From Astrothelium macrocarpum (lineage: Eukaryota; Ascomycota; Dothideomycetes; Trypetheliales; Trypetheliaceae), in the NCBI GenBank assembly GCA_021030915.1, contig JAGEMR010000019.1, positions 1 through 64,000 of the forward strand: DNA of 64,000 nt. Direction: 5' to 3'. A program made the translations under genes and the position numbers. How positions within the stretch are numbered: position 1 is the stretch's first letter; the number at the start of each line of letters is the position of its first letter. The notes below the pieces were generated by a model that had not been told where the DNA came from, made no database searches, and saw nothing but the letters and a program-made list of their open reading frames with translations. Of this stretch, positions 22,330 through 34,262 are shown one piece after another.

Positions 22330-24112
22330 TCAATCTACGCTAGAGATTTTGAACCCTCCTGGACACATTTTTTGAAAAATCTCTTTGGGATCGTACTTGG
22401 CCGATACTCTCTTCATTTTCTTCACGTTTTCAATTCCATAGCTTGACAGCGGATCTTGACTTTGATCCGCATAGTTCAGGAATTTCCAATCAAAAAGACC
22501 ATTCTCGATAGTTGCTGCGAACATCTCAACACCTTGGATCCAAGCTCTGGCCTTTGGATATGCGAAGAATTCCTGCTCCGAAGTTCTCACCATGACTGCA
22601 GCTAATAAAAGGATCCCGTTATATCCTTGGCGCTCAATTCCCATGATATTGCCGCCAGATGTAGCTGATCGCCGGCCGAAAAGCTTGGGTAGAGGTTGCA
22701 GAAGGCATTGAGTGATAAAGTCACCATCTGAAATCAATGTTGTGAGTTCTTTCACTAACTTTTCGTGTAGTTCAACGGCTTTTGCAATGATGCGGGTATC
22801 ATTTTTGAAAGAGGTTGTAAACCAGATATTACTAGGTTTAGAAGAAAGCTCAGGCTATGGTCGTTCACGAGGTCCAAGAGATAGTCAGGGACAATAGATC
22901 TACACTTACTAGTGGTCCTTTGGCATACGATAATCCTTCAATACTTCCGGCAGCGATGTCACTTTGCAGGTATTCATCATTGACGGTATATTCAAGAATT
23001 TTTCATATGCGGGTGCCTCTGGGACGCCAGATACTTCGACATATAAATTTGCAATGACAATTTCTCCGAACTCTGGCTGACTCCAGTTAGAGTACCACTC
23101 CGGGATCGCATGTGCTTGCGCATTGCGTTTATTTGTATATCAAAGGGATCAGGTTATACTCACTATATCTTAGTCAGTCGAAGACACTAAATTACCAAAA
23201 GAACAGTTTCTAATTATCAGAGAGTAGCCCAAATTGAGCAAGCTTTGTGTACATACCTGTATAGGTAAAGAAGGTTAAGATATTGCTATCCAAGTCTTTT
23301 TCTAGGTCATCAGTGAATTCTGATAGGGCTTGGATTACATTCGAAGCAGCGTTCTGACGATGAAACGTGACGCCGGCCCAGATCTTATCACATTCAAAAG
23401 CATGCATTCTGAAGTTAGTAACAATACCGAAATTGTTCGATCCACCCTTGAGAGCATGGAAAAGATCTTCTCGACTATGAGCGTCCGCCGTGACGATGCT
23501 GCCATCTCCCAGGATCACCTCATAAGCGATAACATTGTCACAAGCAAAACCTAGGCGAGCTGTCCAAAAAGTTAAGCCACCGCCAAGAATCAGGCCCCCA
23601 ACGCCAACGTCTCCCTCGCGACCACCGGCCACAACGCGCCCATATTTATGCAGCACTGCGTACACTTGAGTCCAGCGAGCCCCAGGACCGATCTCGACCG
23701 TATGAGAGGTTCTATCGTAGGTGATTTTATCCATTAAACTCAAGTCAATAGTCACGCCACCTTCAATATTGCTGGATCCAGCCCATTGTGTGTGGCCCCC
23801 ACTCCGGACGGCAAAGTTCTCGCCTGTCTTTACAAGCTCCTTGATGGTAGCGGATACTTCTTGAGCAGATTGCGGACGTACAATGCAGGCCGGCTTGATC
23901 TGAGCACTTCTGGACCAATAGGAGGCTTGACGAGCCACGTAGTCATCATCAGATGGCACCAGTATTTGCGACTGCAATCCAGCTTTAACAAGACTTTCAG
24001 ACTGTAGATGGGTGAATCTGGAAATCGAAGCTGACATTGTGGGCCAGTTAGTGAATTGAAGTGAATAGCTTCTCATGGAAAATTTATCAGGTACCAGCTT
24101 TGTAGATTGCAC
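22330..24112 (-). CDS. FAD-linked oxidoreductase (BBE / 6-hydroxynicotine oxidase type), 520 aa, 3 exons
   Basis: Exons are 24112-23257, 23114-22910 and 22831-22330 (856+205+502 nt in frame). The FAD_binding_4 (PCMH) domain is complete: CIVRPQSAQEVS, then VRSGGHTQWAGSS, whose His is the usual flavin attachment point, then GPGARW and VAGGREGDVGVGGLILGGG. The second covalent Cys of bicovalent BBE enzymes is not visible at the expected loop, which fits a mono-covalent 6-HDNO-like enzyme. The C-terminal BBE motif is present as KYDPKEIFQKMCPGGFKI. The intron 1 acceptor (GCGCAAG) is weak but is the only one that keeps the frame. Later in-frame Met codons are possible starts. Such oxidases in polyketide clusters oxidise alcohols or drive cyclisations; here the substrate is unknown. 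Confidence 0.85.
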
Positions 24113-25741
24113 ACTGTTCAGATAGGACCACTCTCCTTCAACCGATTAGGGCTGAAGATCAGATATTGAACACAACGTCAGGTAGCTCGGCATCATGTTC
24201 TATAACTAGCTAGCGTTTCATAATCACAGCTGCGCTGTAAGATGACTGTGTGTGACAAGTCCATGGGATAAGCATGCAAAGTAATCATACAGCATGACAG
24301 TCAATGCATGAGCGCAGGCAACCTTTGAAAGAGCTGGAGCCAGATTGAACTCGTTTCTGCCTAAATCAGTCATGTGAGAAAGTGTTGCATACCTACACGG
24401 AGACGCTTACTCTAGTGTTGCCGTCCCAGAAGCCGGGTTTGCTATGACGGGTGCGTAGCAGGTGCATTAATTTTCTACAGCGGATACTTACCTGCACTGT
24501 GCGTACCCGAACCTGTATTGCTTTTCTAACAATAACTTCCAGCTAGCTCGGAGGATCAGTTTTGGCTCCCATTGATTGAGAGTTTCATTGAGTGGGGACC
24601 ATACAGACCTTCCGCGAAGGACATGCTTACCATATGTATAAGATTGCCAAGGATACCGTGTGTATATACTGTATAGGGAAGCCTGGTGCGATAACGCGAT
24701 AAAGTAGGTAAACTTTGGCAGCAGTCGTTCGTGGGCTAGGTATCTACCTTATGATGAAGAGCATTCATAAGCAAGACTGCACTGGGCTGTCCTATCACAA
24801 GAGGAGGAAGAGCCTCCAAACCAGCTTTTACCGCAAGCAGCTGTTTGCGTGGCATTATTCCACCGTCCCTCAGATTGACCCTCTTTGCTAACCCTAGCTC
24901 TGATCTTTGGTGATCACCGATACTTTCGATGGAATGATTGTGCCAATGCACTCATTGTGAAAGCGGGTCCTTCAATATTCCAGCATGCTCTCGGAGCCTG
25001 TCGTGATTGGGTCAAAATCCCTGCAAGAATGCAAAATTGAAATCGGTCATCTCGTCCAAGCCGGCCCCCAAAGTGAGATTGAGTTACCTTCTTTCTGCGG
25101 ATTGCATAATCTTGAAATCTGGTCTTCCAAATACTGGGCGCGTATACTCGATAGAGTCACAGAGCCGCCGGCTCTCATATCTCATCTAGAACAAGGCTTG
25201 GTACAGGCCTGTAATTTTGATCTTGCCAAGCGTCAATAAGTCATTTCGTTCTTTAAGACTGAACTCGTGTTATATCAAAGATGATTGAATAGAGTTGCGC
25301 TATTCTATGTGAGAACTAATGACGACTGAAAGCTTTTCATTCATATTCGTCCCCTGTAAATGCAGCGCGTGCACTTGTTGGTGTGCGGGGTACAAGGCAG
25401 AGTGGAGATCAGGTTCTAAGCAAGGCTGCAAGCTGCTTTTGCAAAGACGACACAGAACTCGCCAGTTGAAGTCAAAAGACACGTGCCTGGCAGCACAGAT
25501 AACATTTCCGAGATGGCACTCAGTCGGATACATGATATTCAGCTTCTGTGCCATCACGTGTCATTCCACCACACGGTTTGAATAATGAACGATTAAGAGG
25601 CGAAAGGTACTGGGATGGCATAACCATGGAGAACATTTCACACTGTTCGATTTGAGAAATTGGGGAAGTCTATATGCTCAAAACCTCTCATTGGGACCTG
25701 TTTAAACAAGTCAAGGGTTTCGAATATCAGCTGAATTTGAG
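24113..25741. other. BBE / bANK divergent intergenic region
   Basis: About 1.6 kb between divergent genes. An 84-codon frame at 24985-25239 (+) is open but has no recognisable motif. No repeats or RNA genes were seen. Confidence 0.45.
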
Positions 25742-26708
25742 ATGACGCTGGATCGGGACGAGAATCTTCATCGCCGACGGGAACAGAATCGCATGGCACA
25801 GCGCAGGTTTCGTCGTTAGTGAGACCCGCCGCTTGCTACTTGGCGTATTTTGTCCGATGCTAATTTTGCGACTAACATAATTAGAGAAACACGGACGCCG
25901 GAAAGGACAACAAATTGTAAACGAGTCTGGAAACAATGCACATAATAGCACGGATCCTGTTTGTGAGACTCTGACACCAAGTGATACCCCATTGTCTGGA
26001 GACTTCAATTTGTTGCCCATAACAGGCAGCTCGATCAATTCTGCATGGAAAGGCGTACCACATAGCGACAGTGTGCTTCCAGGCGACAGCACACTCTTCT
26101 CAGATATCGACGATCTATTTCCTCTGCGGCTCAACTCGACCTGTGTAGATGGGTGGCAGACATCATCGGACGACTGCCAGGAGACACAGAGCATGCTCAG
26201 AAGTAGTTCCACCACTGAAAAGCCAACACTTTCAGAGAACGCCGAAGATCGTGAGTGTCAACAATCAACTCACTCTTTAGACAAAGGCGGGTGGCTAAGT
26301 TCGCTCCATATTGCGGCTAAGAAAGGCCACAACGGGGTTATCCGCGTCCTGCTGCAATACCAGACCGAATGCAACGAACGGGACAGCGAAGGCTTAACAC
26401 CACTAGCACATGCTGTGATAGGCGGCTACGAAGATGTCGCACGCTCCCTACTTTCACATGGAGCTCGACTCGGCGATATCGACAAACAACGACGATCTGC
26501 TCTTCATTTGGCTGCTTCGTTCCGTCGCGAAAACATGTTGAAGATTTTGTTGAGCCACTGCGCAGGAGATAAATCGGTCATTGACTGCTACGATAATGCC
26601 GGCATGACGCCTCTGCACACAGCCGTAGACAGAGGATTTGAGGCAGGCACACAGCTTCTTTTGCAATCCGGCTCAAGTTTGCAATTTAAGGCCCGAAACG
26701 GACAATAG
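25742..26708 (+). CDS. bANK transcription factor (bZIP basic region + ankyrin repeats), 298 aa, 2 exons
   Basis: Exons 25742-25814 and 25885-26708 join in frame (73+824 nt). The intron has an ACTAAC branch site and ends TTAG. The N-terminus reads HRRREQNRMAQRRFRQKHG, a bZIP basic DNA-binding region split by the intron. No leucine heptads follow. A Ser/Thr-rich middle leads to at least four ankyrin units (GWLSSLHIAAKKGHNGVIRVLL, EGLTPLAHAVIGGYEDVARSLL, RSALHLAASFRRENMLKILL, GMTPLHTAVDRGFEAGTQLLL), each quoted only in part of a longer repeat. This layout matches the bANK family, whose founder TOXE controls a toxin cluster in a maize pathogen. It is the likely pathway regulator here. The frame ends just after an ankyrin unit, so slight C-terminal truncation is possible. 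Confidence 0.83.
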
Positions 26709-26905
26709 CTACGAGAAACGTGGATCGATATACAGCCACAGCGTACAAGGATCGAGTTGTGACAGTCAAGCTCAAAGATTATGGCATTGCTCAGCGGCAT
26801 CGAGTCCACTCAGCTGCATGGAATAGATAGTTAATGGAGATCGCAATGAAAGTATCCAGTAGTAATGGACTCCTGGAAGAGACGGGCTGTTTCAACGACG
26901 GCTTT

Positions 26906-28685
26906 GAACCTACTAGTACCCGCAACAGAAAAGACAGGATGCATCAACTAAATCATTATACGCACTGGTCATCGAATGTTACAAGTTTGATGTTGACGAG
27001 AACAGGTTCGGTGTTGTGGGTGACAAGTTCATCATTAGGGAGTACGATGGAGAGATACCAATTTCCTCTTTGGAAGTTTATCCCGTTAGTCATTGTATGA
27101 ACACAAAGCTTCGGGAGAAGTTACTGAATCGCGGCAGCCGATTCGTTGGTTTCTCAAAGATCACTCACAAATACTACGACGCATATACCGTTGGAGAGAT
27201 CCGAGAGAAGGTAAGTTGAGGCTCCTATTCCAGAAGTGCTGGTCTCACCTTCCACAGATTAGTAGTCAAGTTATGGTAGACCTTTCCTTCGCACTCCAGA
27301 GCAAATCTTTCGCTCGGCCGCTGTTTGGATTCCCAAGCCTTTCCAGTATACCTAAAGGTGAAGCTAGCTGTGATTGCCCAGATTGCATCGACGGTAGCTA
27401 TACCCTACAACGAGCTCGGCGAACAAAGTTACTGCTGGACAAAAAGGCAAGGCTCGAACGTCTCAACGAGATCGATATTACGGAAGACACTGCCATTAGG
27501 CTTATGAAGCAACTTCTCCGCAAGAGTGTCATAATTCTCCCTGGGGTCATACCCGCTTATGCTCTGCGTAATCGTAAATGGGTCCTTCTCGACGTTGAAT
27601 ATATCGAAGACATGAAATTCGAGGACAATGGTTTTGATGATCTTGTGCTACCACCAGGCCACAAAGAGCTGGTTCTATCACTCGTCCACAACCATGTTTC
27701 CGCGCCAGAGGATAAGAGATCTCCACACCTGAAAGAGTTCGATAAAGATCGCATCGATCTCGTCCTGGGCAAGGGCAAAGGTCGAATCATCCTATTGCAT
27801 GGTGCCCCGGGCGTGGGAAAGACGTCCACCGCAGAGTGTGTCGCTGCCTACACAAGCCGTCCACTCTTCCCAGTAACCTGCGGCGATATCGGCCACGACT
27901 CCAAGGAGGTCGAGGATAACCTCACCAACTGCTTCAAGCTCGCCCATCGGTGGGACTGCATTATGCTCCTCGGTGAAGCTGATGTCTTCATGGCCCGCCG
28001 CACTAAGGAAGATCTCAAGCGCAACGGCCTAGTTTCTGTCTTTCTCCGCATCCTGGAGTACTACTCTGGGATTCTCTTCCTGACGATCAATCGTGTTGGT
28101 GTCTTCGATGACGGCTTCAAGTCGCGCATTCATCTAAGCTTATTCTATCCTTCTCTTGACCCCGCCAGCACGAAAAATATCTGGGAGACGAACATCCGCC
28201 GCGCGAAAGAAAGCAAGCCTAACCATGACATTAAGGATGAGAATATCATAGACTTCGCGACCAACAACTTCGCAGTGCTGAAATGGAATGGCCGGCAGAT
28301 TCGTAATGCATTCCAGACCGCCATTGCGCTTGCCGAGTATGATGCTAAACATCCGGATGCTACCAACAAAACGCCGACCGTGACAGCCGACCAGTTTGTT
28401 AAAGTGGCAAAAGCAAGTTTAGAATTTGACCACTACTTGACGAAAACGCATAGGGCCGATGAGTCCACTCGTGCATTCAAGGAGAGTGCGCGTTGGGATC
28501 TGAAGGACGATAAGGGCGATAAAGCGGATAACAAGCCGGAAATGCAAGTATATATCCCTCCGCCGAGTGCACCTGAAGATCCCGATCCCCCTGAATGGGA
28601 TGCTATTGGCTTGAATGAATCTCAGAGGAAGGTCTTGAGGACACAGAAATCAGAAAGGATCAAAAAGGAGAAGCTAGCGGTTTAA
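26906..28685 (+). pseudogene. AAA+ ATPase, fungal DUF7025-AAA type, 5'-truncated
   Basis: The readable coding part begins near 26917 and is split by an intron at 27211-27258: EIREK, then GTAAGT to CACAG, then ISSQVMV. It covers the end of the substrate-side domain (FGVVGDKFIIREYDGE) and one AAA+ module. Walker A is GAPGVGKTST. Walker B is IMLLGEADVF, where the usual first acidic residue is Gly (GGT). Sensor 1 reads LFLTINR instead of the usual LTTNR, and the arginine-finger region FKSRIH is kept. Upstream an in-frame TAG at 26914-26916 blocks the frame and the first roughly 250 residues usual in the family are missing, with no Met in frame. It is probably a decaying fragment, although a small upstream exon cannot be ruled out. 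The C-tail is Lys-rich. Confidence 0.62.
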
Positions 28686-29378
28686 TAAAGCGGCGGGAGC
28701 AAGATGGGAAATGCGAGAGGCTAGAATTTGGGTTAAATGAATTGGTGGTAATGGGGATCTCTGCGTTCCTTTTGTATTTCTTTGCCATAAGGCTTGTTGT
28801 GGAAGATGTTAGTAGAGTTACGGGATCGAAAACCAAGGGTAGGACGGCAGACTGGTCAGAATTTTCATATTTCTATGAAAATGTTACTTTCTTTACAACC
28901 GATTATTCCATATTCTCCAGAGGACTGGTATACCGAACGTTTAGACTAAGAGAGAATTCACGAATATTTGGCAACAGAAAGCCTCTATGCCATTCGTGGT
29001 CGATGTGATTAATGGCTGAGTAGGTTTTCACAAGGAATTGAATCATCTACGGGCAATCTCTGCGGCCGTCGCATTCAAAATCGAGGCGCCGACGTCATGC
29101 CTATCAGTCTGCAAAGCTTCAGGCGAACACTTGCACAATTCGTTCGGCATATGTTCTAATATGCCTCTTTGGAGGCAACACTCGCTCAAAAGTCTTCCAT
29201 CAGTGACATCATTGGATAGGTAGACAAGTATGCTCTTGCATGGGTTTCTTGCTTCTATGCAGACGCAATGTAGAGGCAATATATCGCAAAGTATGTTTGA
29301 TGTGAACGATTATACCTTCCAGATATGGATTTTCAAATTCACAGCACGTGTAGGTTTCACATTCGTCGGCTTCCGGGA
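28686..29378. other. Convergent intergenic region
   Basis: The 3' flanks of the AAA+ gene (+) and the NACHT gene (-). No gene or repeat was recognised. Confidence 0.5.
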
Positions 29379-32300
29379 CTACCGATTACACATTCGCAGC
29401 CAATGGCGTTTCCAATCTTCCCTTCCGTCAAGGACTTGCGAGCAAGCTGGACATTGAAAGAGGCTGCTTTGCGGCTTCTCAAAGTGTTGTTCGCCAGAGC
29501 CACAGTTAGTCCACACCCGAGGTTCCCCTATATACTCGTCATCAGGCGGGAGCAGCTTTCGCCATTTCTGTCCTATTGTCATTCTCTTTGCTACTGTCCC
29601 GTTCACGCCCAAACCATCTGGCTTTGGAAAAGCCAGCTTGGTCTCCTCGTACATTTGCCACGATGTTGTTTCTTGAATTATGTAAGCCCACTCCGAGCAA
29701 AAAGATTTAATGCAGTCACGAAGGGCCATGAAGTCGTCACACGCAGACCGTAATCTGTTCTCTGTTTTATTCGCCTCGGCGAGAATCTGGTCCGGGCCTT
29801 GCTGGTGGGTTGATTCTTGGTTTGAAGCTTCCAGTCCCGTAAGAACATTGTCGAGCAATTGCGCATGGTTTCCGGAGTAATTGACGATTGTGGCAATCTC
29901 TACCCAGCGGAGCACCCGGTCTGATTGAAGAAAACCCATAAGCTGTTCTGAGAATGCTTGAACCTGCGCGCTTTCGTCGCTTGACAGATCTTTCGGCAAT
30001 GCTCTCATCTTCAAAGCATTCACCAGTGCATACTGCATCTCAATATATGGCCCAATTACGTCTCGGCCAAAGAAGTGTTCGGTTTCTGCTGCATTTTGCA
30101 AAGCCTCCAGCAGGTTTAGAGAATCCGGGCACTCGGTGAAATACCAGACTGCGACAGTGGCTCTGTAGAGTGGCTTGAGTCTTTGAGGCCTCAGGACGAT
30201 CGGTAGGTCAGCGATGGGCAGCTCCGAGGTATTGGAAAGGTACTGGTACGCCGAACGATGAACAAAATTGACCTCATAGCTGGAAGACAAAGCTTGAACT
30301 TCGATTAGTGGCGCGCCGAGTGCTTTTGCAAGTTTTGCCGCGTCGAATACCTCGCTACCCCCGTTCACGAAGCGAAATATCAATCGCAGTATATGATAAG
30401 GAAGACGATCGAAATCGTCAGTAAGAAAATCCGGCAAGTAATCCCTGATATCCAACCAAAGGAAGAGGTGTGAAGCAAACTCTTGTTGATCCTGTGTCGC
30501 ATCTCGCTCGCGTGACCGTAAGATATCATGGTAAAGGCCGGAAATCCCAGATGGAACCGAGGTTAGGCGCTGAATCACCCTCTCTCTACTCGGCGCTCTT
30601 TCGACTTCATTGAGCATGAGAGATGCAAAGAGCCAGATACCATCCGCACCGTCCGACACCTTGTCGATGACTTGTGATCGAAGGTCCTGGTCAAAGATGG
30701 CTTTGAGTGCTTGGACTCTTTGCTGGGTGTATTTCTTGATATACGGGGCTAAGATTTGACGGTCCATCGCAAGCTCGAGCGTAACAGGTACGGTAAGCTC
30801 AGCACCGTGGTAGGCATAGAACATCTCCTTGCTCTCCCTTTGGGTAACCAAAAGCTTCACCTTGCCTATATTTATGTCATCCTGCTCCTTTCTGCTGAAC
30901 CAGGGGTAACGCCACTCGTCAATAGCGTCCAGGACAACGTAGATTGTTCGGTCTTGCCTTGATGTTAGTGCTTGCCAGTAAAGGTCGCTTAATTTGAACG
31001 TCTCTGCAGAGGTTCTACCGCTTTTTCGGTAAACCTTCATCAAGGCGCTGGCGAAAGTGTGATCAAATTGGAGAAGCTGAGCCAAGATCGTGCGGTAGAG
31101 ATGCTTTTCCTCTTTCTTTTCAGCATCGCTATCATCAAAGAAGAAGTATACGACCGGAAGCTTCGCTTTCAAAAGATGCTTGATAATGAAAGAGGCTGCT
31201 GTGCTCTTACCAGACCCCGGACGGCCTGTGATCTGGAGTACCTTGCCAGATGACGGGTCTATCCAATCATTGAACTGCTCTGATGCAACAAGCCAGTCCA
31301 GGGACTTGTCCATATAGTCGCTGGAATGTTTATGCAGATCGTCCTCGACCAGCGATGGAGACAGCCATCGCAATAATTCATGTAAATCCTGTTCTATAAA
31401 GTGACTGTGAGCGTTCGAAGTGTTGTAGCTCGAAAGGCACCACGACCATACCTTCCTTGTCGGCTGCAATTCTCTCTCTTAGTTCTTTAGCCTCCTTCAT
31501 ATGAGCTGCAAGAGCGGTACGATCGATCTCCGCACTATGGAGATCAATGGACTCAGAAATTGCTCCGAACTGAGTTTCGAAGGACACGAATGGCAGGCGA
31601 AACGATTTAGAATGGAGACGCACGACCCTCACACAGAAATCAACAAGATCGGAGTACAATGCACCAACAGCAACTCTTACATCATCATGCGACGCAAAAA
31701 GGAGTTCGAAATCCTGATATCGGCGAACAGATGAAGCAATCTTATCGATCATCAAAGTCAGGCGCTCAAGTGTTTTAAAATGCTCACACGCAACCCGCAG
31801 CAATTAGTAGACAACACTCGGGACTTTGGCCTGGCTGACGAACTGTGATTGCCAGACGGAGTGGTCCCCATACTGGGGAGGCGATACCTGAGCAGGTCTG
31901 AACGACAACGTCGATTGCTCCGCTCATTCTAGCCAAGGGCTCTATGACGAATCTGAACGACTCCAGAATCCGTGAAAACGCTTTCTTGCGGCTTCGATTT
32001 TGCTCTAGAATATGCAGACATTGTTCAATAGTTGTCGGCGCTTTGATAGTCAACTGTTGCTTCGGAGTGAGAGATTCCGTGTATTCCTTCACGGCGTCTT
32101 CCCACGATGATTCGCCGGTAAGGCCTTTACTTGATGATTGTTAGCTCCGCTCGTTGTAATCATGCCGAAGTAACACTTACGCCATCCTACCAAAAGTTTC
32201 CGTTCAGCTATAGACTGATGTTTGTAGAAATCCGGCCCAGGTCGCAAGGCAGACAGAATAGGAGTTCTGGCCGCCTTTTGTAATGCAGCCTTGCCGGCCC
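29379..32300 (-). CDS. NACHT/STAND NTPase, NLR-like, with C-terminal C2HC finger
   Basis: Exons, from 3' to 5' of the window: an unresolved first exon up to about 32300 ending at 32181, then 32124-31844, 31782-31452 and 31393-29379. Phases agree throughout. The N-terminal helical region (LLVGWRLTGESSWEDAVKEY and ASPVWGPLRLAI) resembles the signalling domain before fungal NACHT modules. Walker A is GRPGSGKSTAASF, Walker B-like YVVLDAIDEW, followed by a winged-helix-like region (GISGLYHDIL, FVHRSAYQYL). The C-terminus has no ankyrin, WD40 or TPR array; it ends with CPAC...H...C, a C2HC-type zinc-finger motif. It is a plausible intracellular sensor in nonself recognition or immunity. No start codon is in frame with KAALQKAARTPIL: a TGA lies upstream, and an ATG 10 codons away is in another frame, so the 5' end is unresolved or damaged. 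Confidence 0.75.
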
Positions 32301-33236
32301 TTGTCCATCAGACGCATAGCGGCAGGAGGCGCTATCGTTTTGTGTATTGTTGCACGCCACGATTTCACGGACGTTCGTAGCTCACAGCCTCATGGTTCAA
32401 ATCTCCGGCCCCCATACATTCGTAAACGTCATTTTCGTAGCCTAAGCCAACGGCTCCCGAGGTTTTATGATTCTTCTCTCATGTGCTCAACATTCGCTGT
32501 ACCAGTGCCGTCCACTCAAAAATGGTACAAGCTCGCCAACCACAGTATGTGGCCTGGTGGGTCCAAATTGAGGTCCCCTTCCATACACTCCAGAACAAAA
32601 TCATGGCGACTCAATTAAGCCTAGCTCCGCTCAGGCATAGTTATGTTGACCCGTACTGCTCAGCCACTGCTCTGGAGCGGCCTGATTTCGGCCTCGTTGA
32701 TTAGGATGTAGCATCGACAGAACAAGGGTTCTAACACTGGAAGAAAATTGATCAAGTAAGGAATTACGAACGTATTTGATTGATCTTGGCCAGAAGACGA
32801 CTGTCGTTGTTTTTAGCGACACATGCTACCCTTTTCGTAGGGCATTTTTGTTGAGATGGAAGCTGCCTCTGAGTTGCCAAAATGCCCATTACTTTATTAT
32901 GGCCAATATGTAGAGGTATATAGCCCATCTCTCACTGCCGTTTACGACTTAGACGCCTTCGCTCCCGTTTCGATTTTGACTATTAGAATGAGCCAAAGCA
33001 GCGGCAAACTGAGTCGAAACGGGCACCTAGTTCCCCAGCACATAGCGTCACGGGAGTTATTGAAGAGTTTACAACGCTTGCGAACTAAGATGCCTTAGCA
33101 AGGACAACAAGGTGCAAGCCGAAAATGAAGGACATCCTAAAAGATTGAATGGAAGCTTGACCGACGCATATGAAGTGCATTAAAAATGAGAAACAAACGT
33201 TATTAGCTTTTTTTTCCTTTTACTCAAATACTTTAT
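32301..33236. other. NACHT / pirin intergenic region
   Basis: No convincing gene. Frames near 32283-32618 and 32856-33098 (+) lack motifs. A T-rich run lies at about 33205-33225, in the 3' flank of the pirin gene. Confidence 0.45.
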
Positions 33237-34262
33237 CTATTCGTTCATATCAAATAACACGAATTCCGCTGGTTCATCACCTAAACTCTCAATAGTAAGA
33301 GAATCCGGGCCTGTGACGCCCTCCACATAAACTCCGTCACCTTCTCCAATATCCACGTTCCCGACTCTCAGCTTTGCGCCACCACTGCTTGGCTGCTTTC
33401 TCCCACTCATTACGAGATGTACAAATATCTTCCGCTTACCCTCTTCCACGACCCTGTGTTCCACACTCTTTCCAGGGCTCAATATACACGCATCCATACT
33501 CAGATCCGCATGTAGTGGGATTGGACTGCTTTCTCCTTCCTTTCCATCATGCCTCTCCACACTCTCCATTATCCTACATAGCTTGTCGTTCTTCATCTCA
33601 TCTGAATAATTCCTCGTCGAATACGACGGCTTCAAGCCGCGCACATTCGGCTTCGCCCAAATCTGCAGAAAATGATTGTCCTTTGTCTCATTCCTATTGT
33701 ATTCCGAATGCCGGATCCCCGTGCCAGCGCTTGTAAATTGAACGTCGCCGCGCCGCAGCGTTTCTAGATTGCCCATGCTGTCACGGTGCTCGAGCTCGCC
33801 GTCAACGATGTAGCTCCAAATCAGGAACTCGGCATGCGAGTGCAGGCCAAATCCCGTGCCCTTCTCGACGCGGTCTTCGTTGATGACACGGAGCGGGCCG
33901 AAGGATTCGTGGTAAGGATCGATCGAGTAGTAGGAGGCAAAGTTGAAGGTGTGGTAAGTATAAAGCCAACCATGATCGGCATGGCCGCGCGCGTTCCAGG
34001 GACGCTTGGTGATTTTCAGGTTGTTAGTAGTTCCATTTGCGGTACCGTTGGTGATACCATTAGCGACAGAAGTCATCAGGCGAGAGTTGGTGACAGAGGC
34101 TTTGGAGAAGAGCTGAGGAACAAAGTTTGCAATGCGACCGCGAATAGGGGACGAGAAGGCCAGAGTCGCTGCAATGATGGCTACAATGGCTGCGAGTAAG
34201 GTGGAAATAGTAGTGAAAGTGCGAAATGAATTGCTAAGATTATTCTTTGTCTTAATCTGCAT
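33237..34262 (-). CDS. Pirin-family protein with N-terminal membrane or targeting segment, 341 aa
   Basis: A single-exon bicupin of the pirin family. The N-terminal cupin carries the metal site: the first His in ARGHADHGWL context, then GFGLHSHAEFLIWSYIVDG (His141 and His143, with Glu145 nearby) and a fourth His in AGTGIRHSEYN. These residues bind Fe or another metal in known pirins, which act as quercetinase-like dioxygenases or transcriptional cofactors. Residues about 17-37 (TTISTLLAAIVAIIAATLAF) are strongly apolar, an uncommon extension suggesting a membrane anchor or mitochondrial presequence; a later Met at about residue 63 would remove it. An Asn-Gly-Thr repeat follows. The C-terminal cupin is complete (PGKSVEHRV, PDSLTIE). 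Confidence 0.87.
   Translation of the reverse strand: MQIKTKNNLSNSFRTFTTISTLLAAIVAIIAATLAFSSPIRGRIANFVPQLFSKASVTNSRLMTSVANGITNGTANGTTNNLKITKRPWNARGHADHGWLYTYHTFNFASYYSIDPYHESFGPLRVINEDRVEKGTGFGLHSHAEFLIWSYIVDGELEHRDSMGNLETLRRGDVQFTSAGTGIRHSEYNRNETKDNHFLQIWAKPNVRGLKPSYSTRNYSDEMKNDKLCRIMESVERHDGKEGESSPIPLHADLSMDACILSPGKSVEHRVVEEGKRKIFVHLVMSGRKQPSSGGAKLRVGNVDIGEGDGVYVEGVTGPDSLTIESLGDEPAEFVLFDMNE

Noticed and set aside
24985..25239. 84-codon plus-strand frame
   Set aside because: Open but without any recognisable domain or splicing; not enough support for a gene.
32380..32440. tRNA-like T-loop (GGTTCAAATC)
   Set aside because: The flanking bases do not form a T-arm or acceptor stem, and no matching D- or anticodon arm lies upstream.
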